A stretch of DNA of 64,000 bases from Jiangella gansuensis DSM 44835 (GTDB lineage Bacteria; Actinomycetota; Actinomycetes; Jiangellales; Jiangellaceae). The stretch is from assembly GCF_000515395.1 (NCBI RefSeq), contig NZ_KI911782.1:3036606-3100605 (forward strand). The letters are read 5' to 3'. The notes beneath the pieces are model-generated. The model ran no database searches. It had not been told where the DNA came from and was given only the letters and a program-made list of their open reading frames with translations. Numbering within the stretch: the stretch's first letter is position 1; each line of letters starts with the position of its first letter. Below are positions 52,057-60,673 of the stretch, piece by piece. The translations under genes were made by a program, and so were the position numbers.

Positions 52057-54282
52057 TCAGCCCTTCTCGGCGAGCGTGGTCAGCACCCGGGCCGCCTCGG
52101 CGGCGCCGTTGCCCGGGTCGGCGTCGGCGACCCGCTTCACCATCTGCTCGCCGCGGTCGAGGAGATCGGCCAGCAGCGGCTTGGCCTGGTCGACGGTGAC
52201 GACGTCCAGCGAGTGCGCCCAACCCTGCTGGGCGGCGTAGTGCGCCCGGGCCTCCTGATCGTCCAGCGCCGTCGAATGGTTCGGCACGAACAGCGTCGGC
52301 AGGCCGAAACGCAGCAGCTCGTGGAACGAGTTGTAACCCGTAGCGCTGACGGCGAGGTCGAAGGCGTGGTACCGGCGCGACAGCGGGAACTCGCGCACGA
52401 CGTGGACGTCGTCGACCCGCCCCTGCTGGGTGGCGATCTCCGGCTTCGTCACGCACACCTCGACCCCGAGGTCGCGCAGGGCGGCGACGACGGCGCCGAG
52501 GTCGCCGCTGGTGTCGTTGATGTTGCCGGCGCCGAGTGACACCAGTGCCAGCGGAACCGACGGGTCGAGTCCCAGCGCCGCACGGGATTCGGCCTTCGAG
52601 CCGAGGTCGTCGCGGTCCAGCACCGTCACCGGGCCGACCCGGTGCGCCGTGGCGGTCGTGGTGACACCGTGGTCGGCCGGAGCGGCCAGCTCACCGGGCT
52701 CGATGACCACGTCGAACCAGGCCGCCTTGGCCAGCTGCTCCCGGTTCTTGCCGGCGCGCCACATGCCGCGCCGCGACCACACCCACCGCACCTCCGGGAA
52801 GGCCGAACGGACCAGCGTGATGCCCTCGTAGGGCCACGTGCCGTCGAAGACCACCACCGACGGCCGGATCCGCTCGATGGTGGCGGACAGCCGGGCGGCG
52901 AAGTACTTGTGCCAGCGCGCCGGCTCCAGGCCGGTGGCGGTGGCCGACGGCAGGTACTCGTAGGGATGCCCGAAGTTCCCCACCACGGGCGCGGCCTGCG
53001 ACAACGAGAAGAAGTGCGGCTCCAGGGCGGGCACGCTCCGCTGCGCGTAGGCCAGCAGTCGGGTCAGATGTCCCATGCCGGCACCGTTGCTGCTGACGAA
53101 CAGCGCCCGCGGCGTCGCGGCGGTGCTCGCCGCGGCGGCGGCCGCGGCCGGTGCCGTCGTGCCGATGGGCGCCCCCGACGGCGGCCCGATGAGCCGGTGC
53201 AACCGCTCCACGTGGGCCTCGTGGCCGAACCGGGACCTGGCGGCACCGCGGGCCCGCTCGACCTGGGCGTCGTAGGCGGCCCGATCGGCATACAGGGCGT
53301 CGATGACACCCCGCACCTGGTCGGGCTCGGCGTACACCGCGGCGTCGCCGAAGACCCGCTCGAAGTGCGGCGGCAGCACGGCCGGGACCCCGGTGGCGAG
53401 CGCTTCCAGGATGGTGCGCCCGAACGCCTCGACCCAGCGCGGGTTGTGGAAGTAGACGAAGAAGTCGAGCGAGGCGAGGAAGTCCCGCGGCGGCAGCGCG
53501 CCGAACTCGAGCACCTCCCAGCTGTCCGGTAGCTCACCCAGCAGGTGCTCGGCCGGGCCGGCACCGCCGAGCACGCGCACCGTCCAGGACCCGTCGACGG
53601 GGTAGACGGCACGCAGGGTGGCGGCGTCGGCGGGCCACTTCTGCGGCGACGAGCGGCTGTGCCGGCCGACGACGGGACGGTCACCGGGCCGGGTGCCGGC
53701 CGGCCGCTGCGTGGCCCACGCGTCGACGTCGATGATGTTGACCCAGTCGGAGTCTGTCAGCGTGTGGGCGGGCACTCGCCCGGCGATGGAGTCGCGCACC
53801 AGCGGGCCGATGGGCGCCCACAGCGGCTCGCGGCCGAACCGGTGCCGGGCGATGTCGTGGACGGCCTCCGGGCGGTAGTGCTCGTGGCCGTCGATGTCGT
53901 AGGGCGCGGCGTTGGCCACGATGACGACGTGGTCGGCGTCGACGGGCGGCAGCTGGTCGGCGGCGTGCTGCAGCACGGCCGGATGCCGGACGACGACGAC
54001 CTTGGCGCGCACCGGCGCCGGGCCGACGAACAACCGCGCCCGGCCGGCCTCGACCGCCCGCCGGATGAGCCGGTTGACCGGCGTGACCTTGGCCACCAGG
54101 GGCCCGTTCAGGCTGATCAGCCCGGTGGAGTAGCCGGCACGAGCCTGCGCGGTGATCTCCTCGGCGACACTGTGCGACGTGCCGCCCGGGAAGCGCAGGT
54201 CCGAGACGTCGAGGACGTCGACTTCTCGCGCGTCGTGTGCGGGCATGGTTTCAGATGGTGCCACACCCGGAGGGGCGCTCAC
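52057..54282 (-). CDS. Bidomain glycosyltransferase (GT4-like + MurG/GT28-like)
   Basis: Of its 741 residues, 1 to about 375 form a GT4-like unit: DVSDLRFPGGTSHSVAEE at the start, and an acceptor/donor region with FVYFHNPRWVEAFGRTILEALATGVPAVLP. From about 390 a second GT-B unit begins, RALFVSSNGAGMGHLTRLLAYA. It has VVVFDGTWPYEG, LVSLGAGNINDTSGDL and SATGYNSFHELLRFGLPTLFVPN, resembling MurG/GT28-type donor sites. An alanine-rich linker separates the two. The start is uncertain: GTG at 54282 is used, with an alternative ATG at 54246 that has no ribosome site. The arrangement suggests addition of two successive sugars. Confidence 0.83.
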   Translation of the reverse strand: MSAPPGVAPSETMPAHDAREVDVLDVSDLRFPGGTSHSVAEEITAQARAGYSTGLISLNGPLVAKVTPVNRLIRRAVEAGRARLFVGPAPVRAKVVVVRHPAVLQHAADQLPPVDADHVVIVANAAPYDIDGHEHYRPEAVHDIARHRFGREPLWAPIGPLVRDSIAGRVPAHTLTDSDWVNIIDVDAWATQRPAGTRPGDRPVVGRHSRSSPQKWPADAATLRAVYPVDGSWTVRVLGGAGPAEHLLGELPDSWEVLEFGALPPRDFLASLDFFVYFHNPRWVEAFGRTILEALATGVPAVLPPHFERVFGDAAVYAEPDQVRGVIDALYADRAAYDAQVERARGAARSRFGHEAHVERLHRLIGPPSGAPIGTTAPAAAAAAASTAATPRALFVSSNGAGMGHLTRLLAYAQRSVPALEPHFFSLSQAAPVVGNFGHPYEYLPSATATGLEPARWHKYFAARLSATIERIRPSVVVFDGTWPYEGITLVRSAFPEVRWVWSRRGMWRAGKNREQLAKAAWFDVVIEPGELAAPADHGVTTTATAHRVGPVTVLDRDDLGSKAESRAALGLDPSVPLALVSLGAGNINDTSGDLGAVVAALRDLGVEVCVTKPEIATQQGRVDDVHVVREFPLSRRYHAFDLAVSATGYNSFHELLRFGLPTLFVPNHSTALDDQEARAHYAAQQGWAHSLDVVTVDQAKPLLADLLDRGEQMVKRVADADPGNGAAEAARVLTTLAEKG

Positions 54283-54330
54283 TCCTGCCCGCCCGGATCG
54301 AGAACGGCACGGCCATGGTGATCGAACGGG

Positions 54331-55065
54331 TCAGGTGGTGGAGGCCGTCACCCGCTCGGCGGCGGAGCGGGCCGCCCGGCCGTCCGGGTTCTCGTTGCGC
54401 ACCAGGACCGCTGACCCGCCGACGGCCAGCGGCACCAGGAGCGCGTCCAGCAGGGCGGTCCCGAGGTCGTCAGTTCCCACCAGGAGCCGGCTGCCGGGCC
54501 CCGCATCGAGCTGTTCGGCGCGCAATCGGCCGCGGTCCACCAGGCCGGCGAGCGTCTGCGTGGTCCCGGCGTGCTCAAGGGCCGGCTCGGCAGGGTCCGG
54601 CGGCAGGATCGGCGCGAACCGGTCCGGGTAGCCGGGCACCTCGACGGCGTAGTCGACCACGCCGGCCGGCAGCGGTTCGGTGAACCGACCGCCGAGCGGG
54701 CGCAGCGCCAGGGCCACCGCATCGCCCGGCCGGCCGGCCGCGACGTCCAGGGCGTCCGGCCCCGCGACCGTCACCTGGACGGCGTCGTCATCGGCGTCGA
54801 GAACCACGCAGGCGCCGACGGTCCAGCATGCGCACGCCCAGGCCAGCGCCTGCCAGTGGGCCGGCAGCAGCAGGCTCACGCGGTCGCCGGGCTCCACGCC
54901 CAGCCCGTCGGTGAGTAGGCCGGCGGTCTTCGCCACCCAGTTGTCGAACGTGATCGTGGAGAGCTCCACTCGCTCGCCGGTGGCGTCGTCGTAGAAGGTG
55001 ACCAGCGGCCGCGAGCCGTCACGGCCCACCTCGGTGCGCAGTAGTCCTGCCGGGGTGTCGGTCAT
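54331..55065 (-). CDS. TIGR03089-type acyl-CoA-synthetase-like protein
   Basis: This 244-residue protein resembles only the N-terminal part of AMP-forming ligases: TFYDDATGERVELSTITFDNWVAK near the start, then LGVEPGDRVSLLLPAHWQAL and WTVGACVVLDAD. The ATP-binding loop and the C-terminal lysine domain of true ligases are absent. It matches the short actinobacterial family TIGR03089, whose role is unknown. The frame extends far upstream antisense to the AlkA-like gene, but the ATG at 55065 begins the family-like sequence. It is divergent from the glycosylase gene. Confidence 0.8.
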   Translation of the reverse strand: MTDTPAGLLRTEVGRDGSRPLVTFYDDATGERVELSTITFDNWVAKTAGLLTDGLGVEPGDRVSLLLPAHWQALAWACACWTVGACVVLDADDDAVQVTVAGPDALDVAAGRPGDAVALALRPLGGRFTEPLPAGVVDYAVEVPGYPDRFAPILPPDPAEPALEHAGTTQTLAGLVDRGRLRAEQLDAGPGSRLLVGTDDLGTALLDALLVPLAVGGSAVLVRNENPDGRAARSAAERVTASTT

Positions 55066-55128
55066 GGGTCGCAGCCTACGGCGGTGGACGGGCAGGCTGT
55101 CGGATCGGCGTGCTTGACTGGCGATGTG

Positions 55129-56046
55129 ATGAGCAGGACGTGGCGGCCGCGGCGTCCGGTCGACGTTCTGCCGACGCTCGCCGTCCACCAGCGCGGGCCG
55201 TACGACCCCGCCTTCCAGGTCGACGGCGCCCGCATCTGGCGTACCTGCCGGCCCGGCGGCGAGCCCGCGACAGTGTGCCTGCGCGTCGTCGCCGGCAGCC
55301 GGGCCGGAGCCACCGAGGTGGCCGCCACGGCCTGGGGGCCGGGTGCCGCGGCCGCGCTGGAGGCCGTGCCCGACTGGCTCGGCGAGCACGACGACCCCAC
55401 CGGCTTCGATCCTGAGCACCCCGTGCTGCGGGAGGCACACCGACGCCATCCCGGCGCCCTGATCGGCCGCACCGGGCTGCTCATGGAGGCGCTCGTGCCC
55501 GCCATCCTCGAGCAGAAAGTCACCGGCACCGAGGCATTCCGTGGCTGGATGCGGCTGCTGCGGCGCTTCGGCGAGCCCGCGCCCGGCCCGGCGCCGAACC
55601 GGCTGCGGGTGGTTCCGACGGCGGCCGAGTGGGCGCGCATCCCGTCGTGGGAGTGGCACCGCGCCGGGGTCGGGCCGCAGCGCTCCCGCACCATCGTCAC
55701 CGCGGCCCGGCACGCCGCGCGGCTGGAGGAGACCACCGGCATGTCCACCGCCGACGCCGACCGCCGGCTGCGCGCCATCCCTGGCATCGGCCCCTGGACC
55801 TCGGCGGAAGTGCGCCAACGCGTGTTCGGCGACCCCGACGCGGTCTCCGTCGGCGACTACGGGCTCCCGCACGCAGTGACGTACGCCCTGACCGGGCAGC
55901 GCCGCGGCAGCGACGAGCTCATGCTGGAACTCCTCGAGCCCTACCGCGGGCACCGCCACCGCGCGTGCGTGCTGGTGCTGCGCTCCGGGCCCATGCCGCC
56001 GCGGCGCGGCCCACGCGCCCCGGTCCGCGACTACCGCGCCATCTGA
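55129..56046 (+). CDS. DNA-3-methyladenine glycosylase II-like protein (HhH-GPD)
   Basis: This 305-residue AlkA-type protein would remove alkylated bases. The helix-hairpin-helix is LRAIPGIGPWTSAEVRQRV near residue 214, followed by the loop with a candidate catalytic Asp in VSVGDYGLPHAV near 243. The earlier helix VPAILEQKVTGTEAFRGW matches the family block that precedes it. The ATG at 55129 starts close to the first family-like residues; the frame itself extends 15 codons upstream. It is divergent from the TIGR03089 gene, and its 3' flank carries the left end of an insertion sequence. Confidence 0.87.
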   Translation: MSRTWRPRRPVDVLPTLAVHQRGPYDPAFQVDGARIWRTCRPGGEPATVCLRVVAGSRAGATEVAATAWGPGAAAALEAVPDWLGEHDDPTGFDPEHPVLREAHRRHPGALIGRTGLLMEALVPAILEQKVTGTEAFRGWMRLLRRFGEPAPGPAPNRLRVVPTAAEWARIPSWEWHRAGVGPQRSRTIVTAARHAARLEETTGMSTADADRRLRAIPGIGPWTSAEVRQRVFGDPDAVSVGDYGLPHAVTYALTGQRRGSDELMLELLEPYRGHRHRACVLVLRSGPMPPRRGPRAPVRDYRAI

Positions 56047-56148
56047 GCCCCGGCGCCGCGGTCGCCTGGGCGACCTCCCCGCCCGCCCGCGCACGCCCCC
56101 GCCAACCCCAGCTCCTGCCGTCCCGCCCTCGCCAGCCCCTGCCGTCCC

Positions 56149-57545
56149 GTTGATCTTGGAGTTTTCGCGGAAAAGGCAGGCGAAATGTCCGGCGGCGTCC
56201 AGCGGTGGAAGCAACGGTCATGCTGCTGCCGGGTTGGCGAGCAGTTCGGCCAGCGCTTGGGCTGGGGTCTTTAGGTCGAGGGTAGGGCGGGGCCGCTGGT
56301 TGAGGGTGGCGGCGATGCGGTCGAGGTCGGCGGCGGTGTGGGTGGACAGGTCGCTGCCCTTGGTGAGCCAGAATCGCAGCAGCCGGTTGGTGTTCTCGTT
56401 GCTGCCGCGCTGCCAGGGCGAACGCGGGTCGCAGAAGTAGACCGGCATGTCCAGGTCGAGTTGGATGCGCTGATAGTCGGCCAGCTCGGTGCCGCGGTCC
56501 CAGGTCAGGGACCTGCGCAGATGGTCGGGCAACCCGCGCATCTGGTTGATCATCACCGCGGCTACGCTGGCCGCGTCGTGGCGCTGCGGCAGGTGCAGCA
56601 GCATGGTGAAGCGGGTGGTCCGCTCGACCAGCGTGCCGACCGCCGACGCGTTGCCGGCGCCCACGATCAGGTCGCCCTCCCAGTGTCCCGGGACGGCCCG
56701 GTCGGCGACCTCGGCCGGGCGTTGGCGGATCGTGAACGCCTCCCGGTACGGGCTGCTTTCCCGCTTGCCGGCGGTGCGTGGTCGACGCGCGGCGCGTTGC
56801 AGGCTCAGCTGCCGGTGCAGGTCCCGGCGCAGCTGCCCGCGGGTCTGCACATACAACGCCTGGTAGATCGTCTCGTGGCTCACACGAGCCATCCTCGCCC
56901 CAGCATCGGCGCCGGGACGCTCGCGCCGCAGGACCGTCGCGATCAGTCCCGGCGACCAGCCATCGTCCATCCACCCCTCGATCGCCCGGCACAACATCGG
57001 GTTCTCGACGAGCTTGAACGGTTTCGGCCGGCGGCGACGCTCGTGCGCGGCCCGATGCGCGACCGACGCGTAGTAGGAGCCGTCGCCGCCCCGGTTACGC
57101 CGCACCTCACGACAGATCACCGACTTGTCCCGCCCGATCGCCGCGCCGATCTGGGCATACGACAGTCCCTGACGCAGCAGCGCCGCGATCACCGCCCGGT
57201 CCTGACTGCTCAACGCCCGACGCTGCCGGGCCAGCGGCCGCTGCTGCCCGCCGGTGACACCGGGAACCGCTGCCGCCCCGCTGCCGGGCAGTCCCCCGCG
57301 GCGGCCTGGCTGGATCGATAGGTCCACAAGCCCCGATGCTCGCCACCACAGCACACCAGTCCACGACGACACGCCGACCACCCGCGCCGCCGCCTGCGCC
57401 GACAACCCGCCACACAACAGCTCAAAGAACTCCTCACGCACCTCACACGAGAACACCTTCGGCATCGGACAACACCTTCCACCAGGCGTTGCTACGACCG
57501 ATGGAATCCGCCTCCGATAGATTCCGCGGAAACTCCAAGATCAAC
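56149..57545 (-). mobile_element. IS30-family insertion sequence
   Basis: Terminal inverted repeats of 24 nt match at 23 positions: left end GTTGATCTTGGAGTTTTCGC onwards (56149-56172) and its complement at 57522-57545. A further CCC outside the left end pairs with GGG outside the right end. One transposase gene fills the interior. No short direct target duplication is visible at these borders. The element is 1397 nt, lies between the AlkA-like gene and fbiB, and interrupts no gene. Intact ends and transposase suggest a fairly recent or active copy. Confidence 0.9.
56218..57465 (-). CDS. IS30-family transposase
   Basis: This 415-residue transposase has N-terminal helix-turn-helix regions (QAAARVVGVSSWTGVLWW, and QIGAAIGRDKSVICREVRRN, the IS30-type HTH). 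The DDE catalytic core has the first Asp in GHWEGDLIVG near residue 264, the second in LTWDRGTEL near 324 and the Glu in GSNENTNRLLRFWLTKG near 356, the short final spacing usual in IS30. It is complete, with no frameshift. The ATG lies 56 nt inside the right inverted repeat. Confidence 0.95.
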   Translation of the reverse strand: MPKVFSCEVREEFFELLCGGLSAQAAARVVGVSSWTGVLWWRASGLVDLSIQPGRRGGLPGSGAAAVPGVTGGQQRPLARQRRALSSQDRAVIAALLRQGLSYAQIGAAIGRDKSVICREVRRNRGGDGSYYASVAHRAAHERRRRPKPFKLVENPMLCRAIEGWMDDGWSPGLIATVLRRERPGADAGARMARVSHETIYQALYVQTRGQLRRDLHRQLSLQRAARRPRTAGKRESSPYREAFTIRQRPAEVADRAVPGHWEGDLIVGAGNASAVGTLVERTTRFTMLLHLPQRHDAASVAAVMINQMRGLPDHLRRSLTWDRGTELADYQRIQLDLDMPVYFCDPRSPWQRGSNENTNRLLRFWLTKGSDLSTHTAADLDRIAATLNQRPRPTLDLKTPAQALAELLANPAAA

Positions 57546-57594
57546 GGGGAGGGGGTCAGGGAAGGCCGGGGGTCGGAGGCGAGGGCGAGCCGGG

Positions 57595-58878
57595 TCAGAG
57601 CGTGACCGTGAGGTCGTCGACGGCGGCGGGCGGCATGAGCGGCGCAGTGACGGCGGCGTGCCCGATCGCGACCGCGCCCATCGGCGTCCAGCCGGCCGGG
57701 AGACCCAGCGCCGCGGCGGACGGCGCCGGGTCGGGGAGCAGCCACACCGACGCCAGGCCCTCCGCTGCGAGCGCGATCAGCAGATTCTGCACCGTCGCGC
57801 CCAGACCCAGCAGCGCGTCGGAACCGTCGAGCAGGCAGGGAACGACGACGTACGGCGCGGAGCGCAGCAGCTCAGAACCGTTCAGCGCCCCCGTCAGCCG
57901 GTGCCGCGCCGCGGCCGACTCCAGCAGCGCGAACCGCCACGGCGGGCCGTCAGCCGGCGGCTCAGCGCCGCTCACGGCAGGCTCGGCGTCACTCGCTGCC
58001 GGCTGATCCGGCCGCGGTGCCGTCAGCGCCGCCGCGACCGCCTGCCGAACGGCCGCCGGGTCGACCGGTTCGGGCGTGAACTCGGCGACCGTCCGGCGGG
58101 CCAGCACGGCCTCCCGCATCGCTTCCGGGGTGCCGAGCCGGAACCGGTCCTCGGCGCTCGGCCGCACCAGGGCGCCGGCGCCGCGATCGTCGTCCGACGG
58201 GTCCAGCAGCAGATGGGACAGTCCACGCACCACGGCGACCGGGACCCCGGACAGTTTCGTCCGCACCAGCTCGGACGCCGCGGCCAGCTCGTCGACGACG
58301 GCGACCACGGTGACGCCGAGGTCGTTGCCGTAGGAGTCGGTGCTGCCCCGCAGGTCGTCGACGGCGCGGACGCCGGCCGAGCCGACGGCGAAGTCGGTCA
58401 CCCCGTTGCGCCACACCCGCCCGGCGGTGTCGGTGACGACGACGCCCACCCGCACCCCGAGCCGGTCGCGCAGCCCGTCGCGCAGCCGCCGCGCCGAGGC
58501 GTCCGGGTCCACCGGCAGCAGCACCACGCTGCCCGGTGTGACGTTGGACGCGTCGACCCCGGCCGCCGCCATGACGAAACCGTGCCGGGTCTCGGCGATA
58601 CGGGTGCGCCCGCGCGGCGTGGTCCACTCGGAGACGACGCGGACGGTCTCGTCGTCGATGGCGTCGTCGCGGTCGGTGCCGGCGCGGATGCGCCCCTCCG
58701 CCTTGCTGACGATCTTGCTGGTGACGACGACGATGTCGCCGTCGGCGAGCGCCGCGGAGCCGGAGCCCGCCGCCGCGGGGCCGGAGCCCGCCGCCGTCGC
58801 CAGTAGTTCGACGAGGTCATCGCCGGGGCGGACCTCGGGGATGCCGGGCAGGCCGAACACCTCGAACCGGTCGCTCAC
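57595..58878 (-). CDS. fbiB: Coenzyme F420:L-glutamate ligase with C-terminal nitroreductase domain
   Basis: This 427-residue protein adds gamma-glutamates to F420-0. Its second domain, as in the mycobacterial enzyme, reduces the dehydro form with FMN. The N-terminal ligase domain shows [40 protein letters not shown] and [16 protein letters not shown]. The C-terminal domain, from about residue 230, has [28 protein letters not shown] and [17 protein letters not shown]. The GTG at 58878 overlaps the fbiA stop (GTGA). Its length is close to the mycobacterial protein, so the fused form is complete. Confidence 0.93.
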   Translation of the reverse strand: MSDRFEVFGLPGIPEVRPGDDLVELLATAAGSGPAAAGSGSAALADGDIVVVTSKIVSKAEGRIRAGTDRDDAIDDETVRVVSEWTTPRGRTRIAETRHGFVMAAAGVDASNVTPGSVVLLPVDPDASARRLRDGLRDRLGVRVGVVVTDTAGRVWRNGVTDFAVGSAGVRAVDDLRGSTDSYGNDLGVTVVAVVDELAAASELVRTKLSGVPVAVVRGLSHLLLDPSDDDRGAGALVRPSAEDRFRLGTPEAMREAVLARRTVAEFTPEPVDPAAVRQAVAAALTAPRPDQPAASDAEPAVSGAEPPADGPPWRFALLESAAARHRLTGALNGSELLRSAPYVVVPCLLDGSDALLGLGATVQNLLIALAAEGLASVWLLPDPAPSAAALGLPAGWTPMGAVAIGHAAVTAPLMPPAAVDDLTVTL

Positions 58879-59861
58879 CGGGCCCGGGCCTCCTCGGCCA
58901 GGTCGAGCGCCGTACGGGCCATCGCGGCCGCGGCGTCGACGTCGGTCATGAGCAACGGCACCGCGCGGCAGCGCACCCCGACGGACTCGACCGCCGGCAC
59001 GGCCGCTGCGTCGACCGTGTCGACCAGCCAGCCGTCGAGCAGGTCGGCGAACAGTTCGGCGACGGCGGCCGCCGACGTGGGCACGCCGATGGCCGTCAGG
59101 GCGGCGTCGGCCATGCCGCGTACCGGCGCGCCGCCGATGATCGGTGACACCCCGACGACGGGCGCGGCGGCGGCGCGCACGGCGTCGCGCACCCCGGGGA
59201 CGGCCAGGATCGGGCCGATGCTCACCACCGGGTTGGACGGCGGCAGGACGATGACGTCGGCGGCGGCGATCGCGTCGAGGACGCCCGGCGCCGGTGTGGC
59301 CTGCTCGATGCCGACCAGCACGATGCGCCTGGCCGGTACCTCGGCGTGCAGTCGGACCCACCACTCCTGGAAGTGGATGGCCCGCTCGCCGCCGGTGTCT
59401 CCGCCGGCCGCCTCCGAACCGGACTCGGCCACGACGACGTGCGTCTCGACCCGGTCGTCGGTCATGGGTAGCAGCTGCACGCCGGGCCGCCACCGGTCGC
59501 ACAGCGCCTCGGTGACGGCGGACAGCGGATATCCCGCGGCGAGCATCCGGGTTCGGATCAGGTGGGTGGCGAGGTCGCGGTCGCCCAGGGTGAACCACTG
59601 CGGCTCGGCGCCGTACGCGGCCAGTTCGGCGGCTACGACGTTGGTGTCGTCACGGCGCCCCCAGCCCTGGGACTCTTCGACGCCGTCGCCCAGCGTGTAC
59701 ATGACGGTGTCGAGGTCGGGACTCACGTGCAGGCCGTGCAGCGTGATGTCGTCGGCGGTGTTCCCGATGACGGTGACTTCGGCGTCGGGGACGGCGCGCA
59801 GCAGCCCGCGCAGGAACCGCGAGCCACCGATCCCACCGGCCAGCGCGGTGATCCTCAGCAC
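58875..59861 (-). CDS. fbiA: 2-phospho-L-lactate/phosphoenolpyruvate transferase of F420 synthesis
   Basis: This 328-residue enzyme joins the activated three-carbon phosphate unit to the deazaflavin Fo, making (dehydro-)F420-0. Motifs are [18 protein letters not shown] at the N-terminus, [19 protein letters not shown] with metal-binding Asp residues, DTVMYTLGD and [18 protein letters not shown]. The GTG at 59861 places the GGxGGS motif where the family has it; the open frame extends 29 codons further without similarity. It is coupled to fbiB by a 4-nt overlap and divergent from whiB, the same order as in mycobacteria. Confidence 0.94.
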   Translation of the reverse strand: MLRITALAGGIGGSRFLRGLLRAVPDAEVTVIGNTADDITLHGLHVSPDLDTVMYTLGDGVEESQGWGRRDDTNVVAAELAAYGAEPQWFTLGDRDLATHLIRTRMLAAGYPLSAVTEALCDRWRPGVQLLPMTDDRVETHVVVAESGSEAAGGDTGGERAIHFQEWWVRLHAEVPARRIVLVGIEQATPAPGVLDAIAAADVIVLPPSNPVVSIGPILAVPGVRDAVRAAAAPVVGVSPIIGGAPVRGMADAALTAIGVPTSAAAVAELFADLLDGWLVDTVDAAAVPAVESVGVRCRAVPLLMTDVDAAAAMARTALDLAEEARAR

Positions 59862-60231
59862 AGCTCGACCGTACCCGGTGACGCGGTGCCGGACGGCGCG
59901 CAGGCCGGACTCCGAGACGGCGCCGGTGGGCCGGCCGGAGCGGCGCATCGGCTGAATGACCGGCTGGCGCGGGGCCCGGACCGGGGCCTATGCTCCCGCG
60001 TCGAGCCGGTGCGCACGATGAGCGCCGGACCGCGGCAGCGAGGCCGCGAACCGCGTGCGCGGCAGCGGCCGAGGAAGAACAAACGAAGATCTTTAGCACG
60101 GATCCGCTTGACGAGCACGTATTGCATGCATGTAATTTCGTACGTGTCGTTCAGTGGTTTCGCGAATCGACCACCGCGGAGCCGCATCGGGGGCCGGTCG
60201 CAAGGCCGGGCGAGGTCGAAGGAGGCGAGCC
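59862..60231. other. 370-nt divergent regulatory region between fbiA and whiB
   Basis: No protein-coding gene is supported here. The stretch becomes distinctly A/T-rich from about 60075 to 60180, where the whiB promoter lies. The fbiA-proximal half is GC-rich, and no promoter for fbiA was convincing. Confidence 0.6.
60108..60136 (+). promoter_or_regulatory. whiB promoter
   Basis: TTGACG (60108-60113) and TGTAAT (60131-60136) are separated by exactly 17 nt, the best sigma-70-type match seen in the window. The -10 is embedded in a near-palindrome, ATTGCATGCATGTAAT (60121-60136), which could bind a regulator, possibly WhiB itself. The transcript would have a leader of about 90 nt. Confidence 0.6.
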
Positions 60232-60495
60232 ATGACTGAGTGGGAGGAACTGGACCTGCTCTTTGGCGACGCCGAAGAGTTGAGTTGGCAGGAGCGGGCG
60301 CTGTGCGCCCAGACCGATCCGGAGGCGTTCTTCCCGGAGAAAGGTGGGTCCACCCGAGAAGCCAAGCGGGTGTGCCTGGGGTGCGAGGTCCAAGCCGAGT
60401 GCTTGGAGTACGCCCTGCTCCACGACGAGCGCTTCGGTATCTGGGGCGGACTGTCCGAACGGGAGCGCCGCAAGCTGAAGAAGCGGGCTGTCTGA
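60232..60495 (+). CDS. WhiB-family iron-sulfur transcription regulator (WhiB2/WhmD-like)
   Basis: This 87-residue protein holds a 4Fe-4S cluster through Cys25, Cys48, Cys51 and Cys57 (C-x22-C-x2-C-x5-C) and binds the housekeeping sigma factor. The FGIWGGLSERERRKLKKR segment gives the family G-[IV]-W-G-G turn and basic C-terminus. GGAGG lies 6 nt before the ATG; a frame 26 codons longer upstream would swallow that site and is rejected. The neighbourhood with fbiA and fbiB matches mycobacterial whiB2, whose product controls septation, so this is probably the WhiB2/WhmD orthologue; gene order supports this more than sequence alone. Confidence 0.92.
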   Translation: MTEWEELDLLFGDAEELSWQERALCAQTDPEAFFPEKGGSTREAKRVCLGCEVQAECLEYALLHDERFGIWGGLSERERRKLKKRAV

Positions 60496-60552
60496 GGCCC
60501 TGTCCCCGCGGTCACGGGGCCGGTGAACGCTGCCGTTTTCAGCATCTGCGCG

Positions 60553-60558
60553 TAAGGT
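60553..60558 (+). promoter_or_regulatory. Possible -10 box for the last glycosyltransferase
   Basis: TAAGGT at 60553-60558 lies in the 178-nt gap after whiB. It is followed by a leader of about 110 nt to the ATG at 60674. The -35 region is weak, so co-transcription from whiB is equally possible. Confidence 0.25.
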
Positions 60559-60673
60559 TGGCGGTCGGCGCACGAGTCGCTCGGTCGACACCGGCCGACT
60601 CGCCCCACCGGACGCGGAGTCCGGAGGCAGAGTCCGTGCGTCACACACAGAATCGCTGGAACGACGACGAGGC

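Noticed and set aside
55066-56214. Upstream extension of the TIGR03089 frame to 627 residues
   Set aside because: The extension is antisense to the AlkA-like gene. The family-like sequence begins at the ATG at 55065.
56140-57555. Target-site duplication around the insertion sequence
   Set aside because: The bases flanking the ends (CCC left, GGG right) are inverted rather than directly repeated, so no duplication could be claimed.
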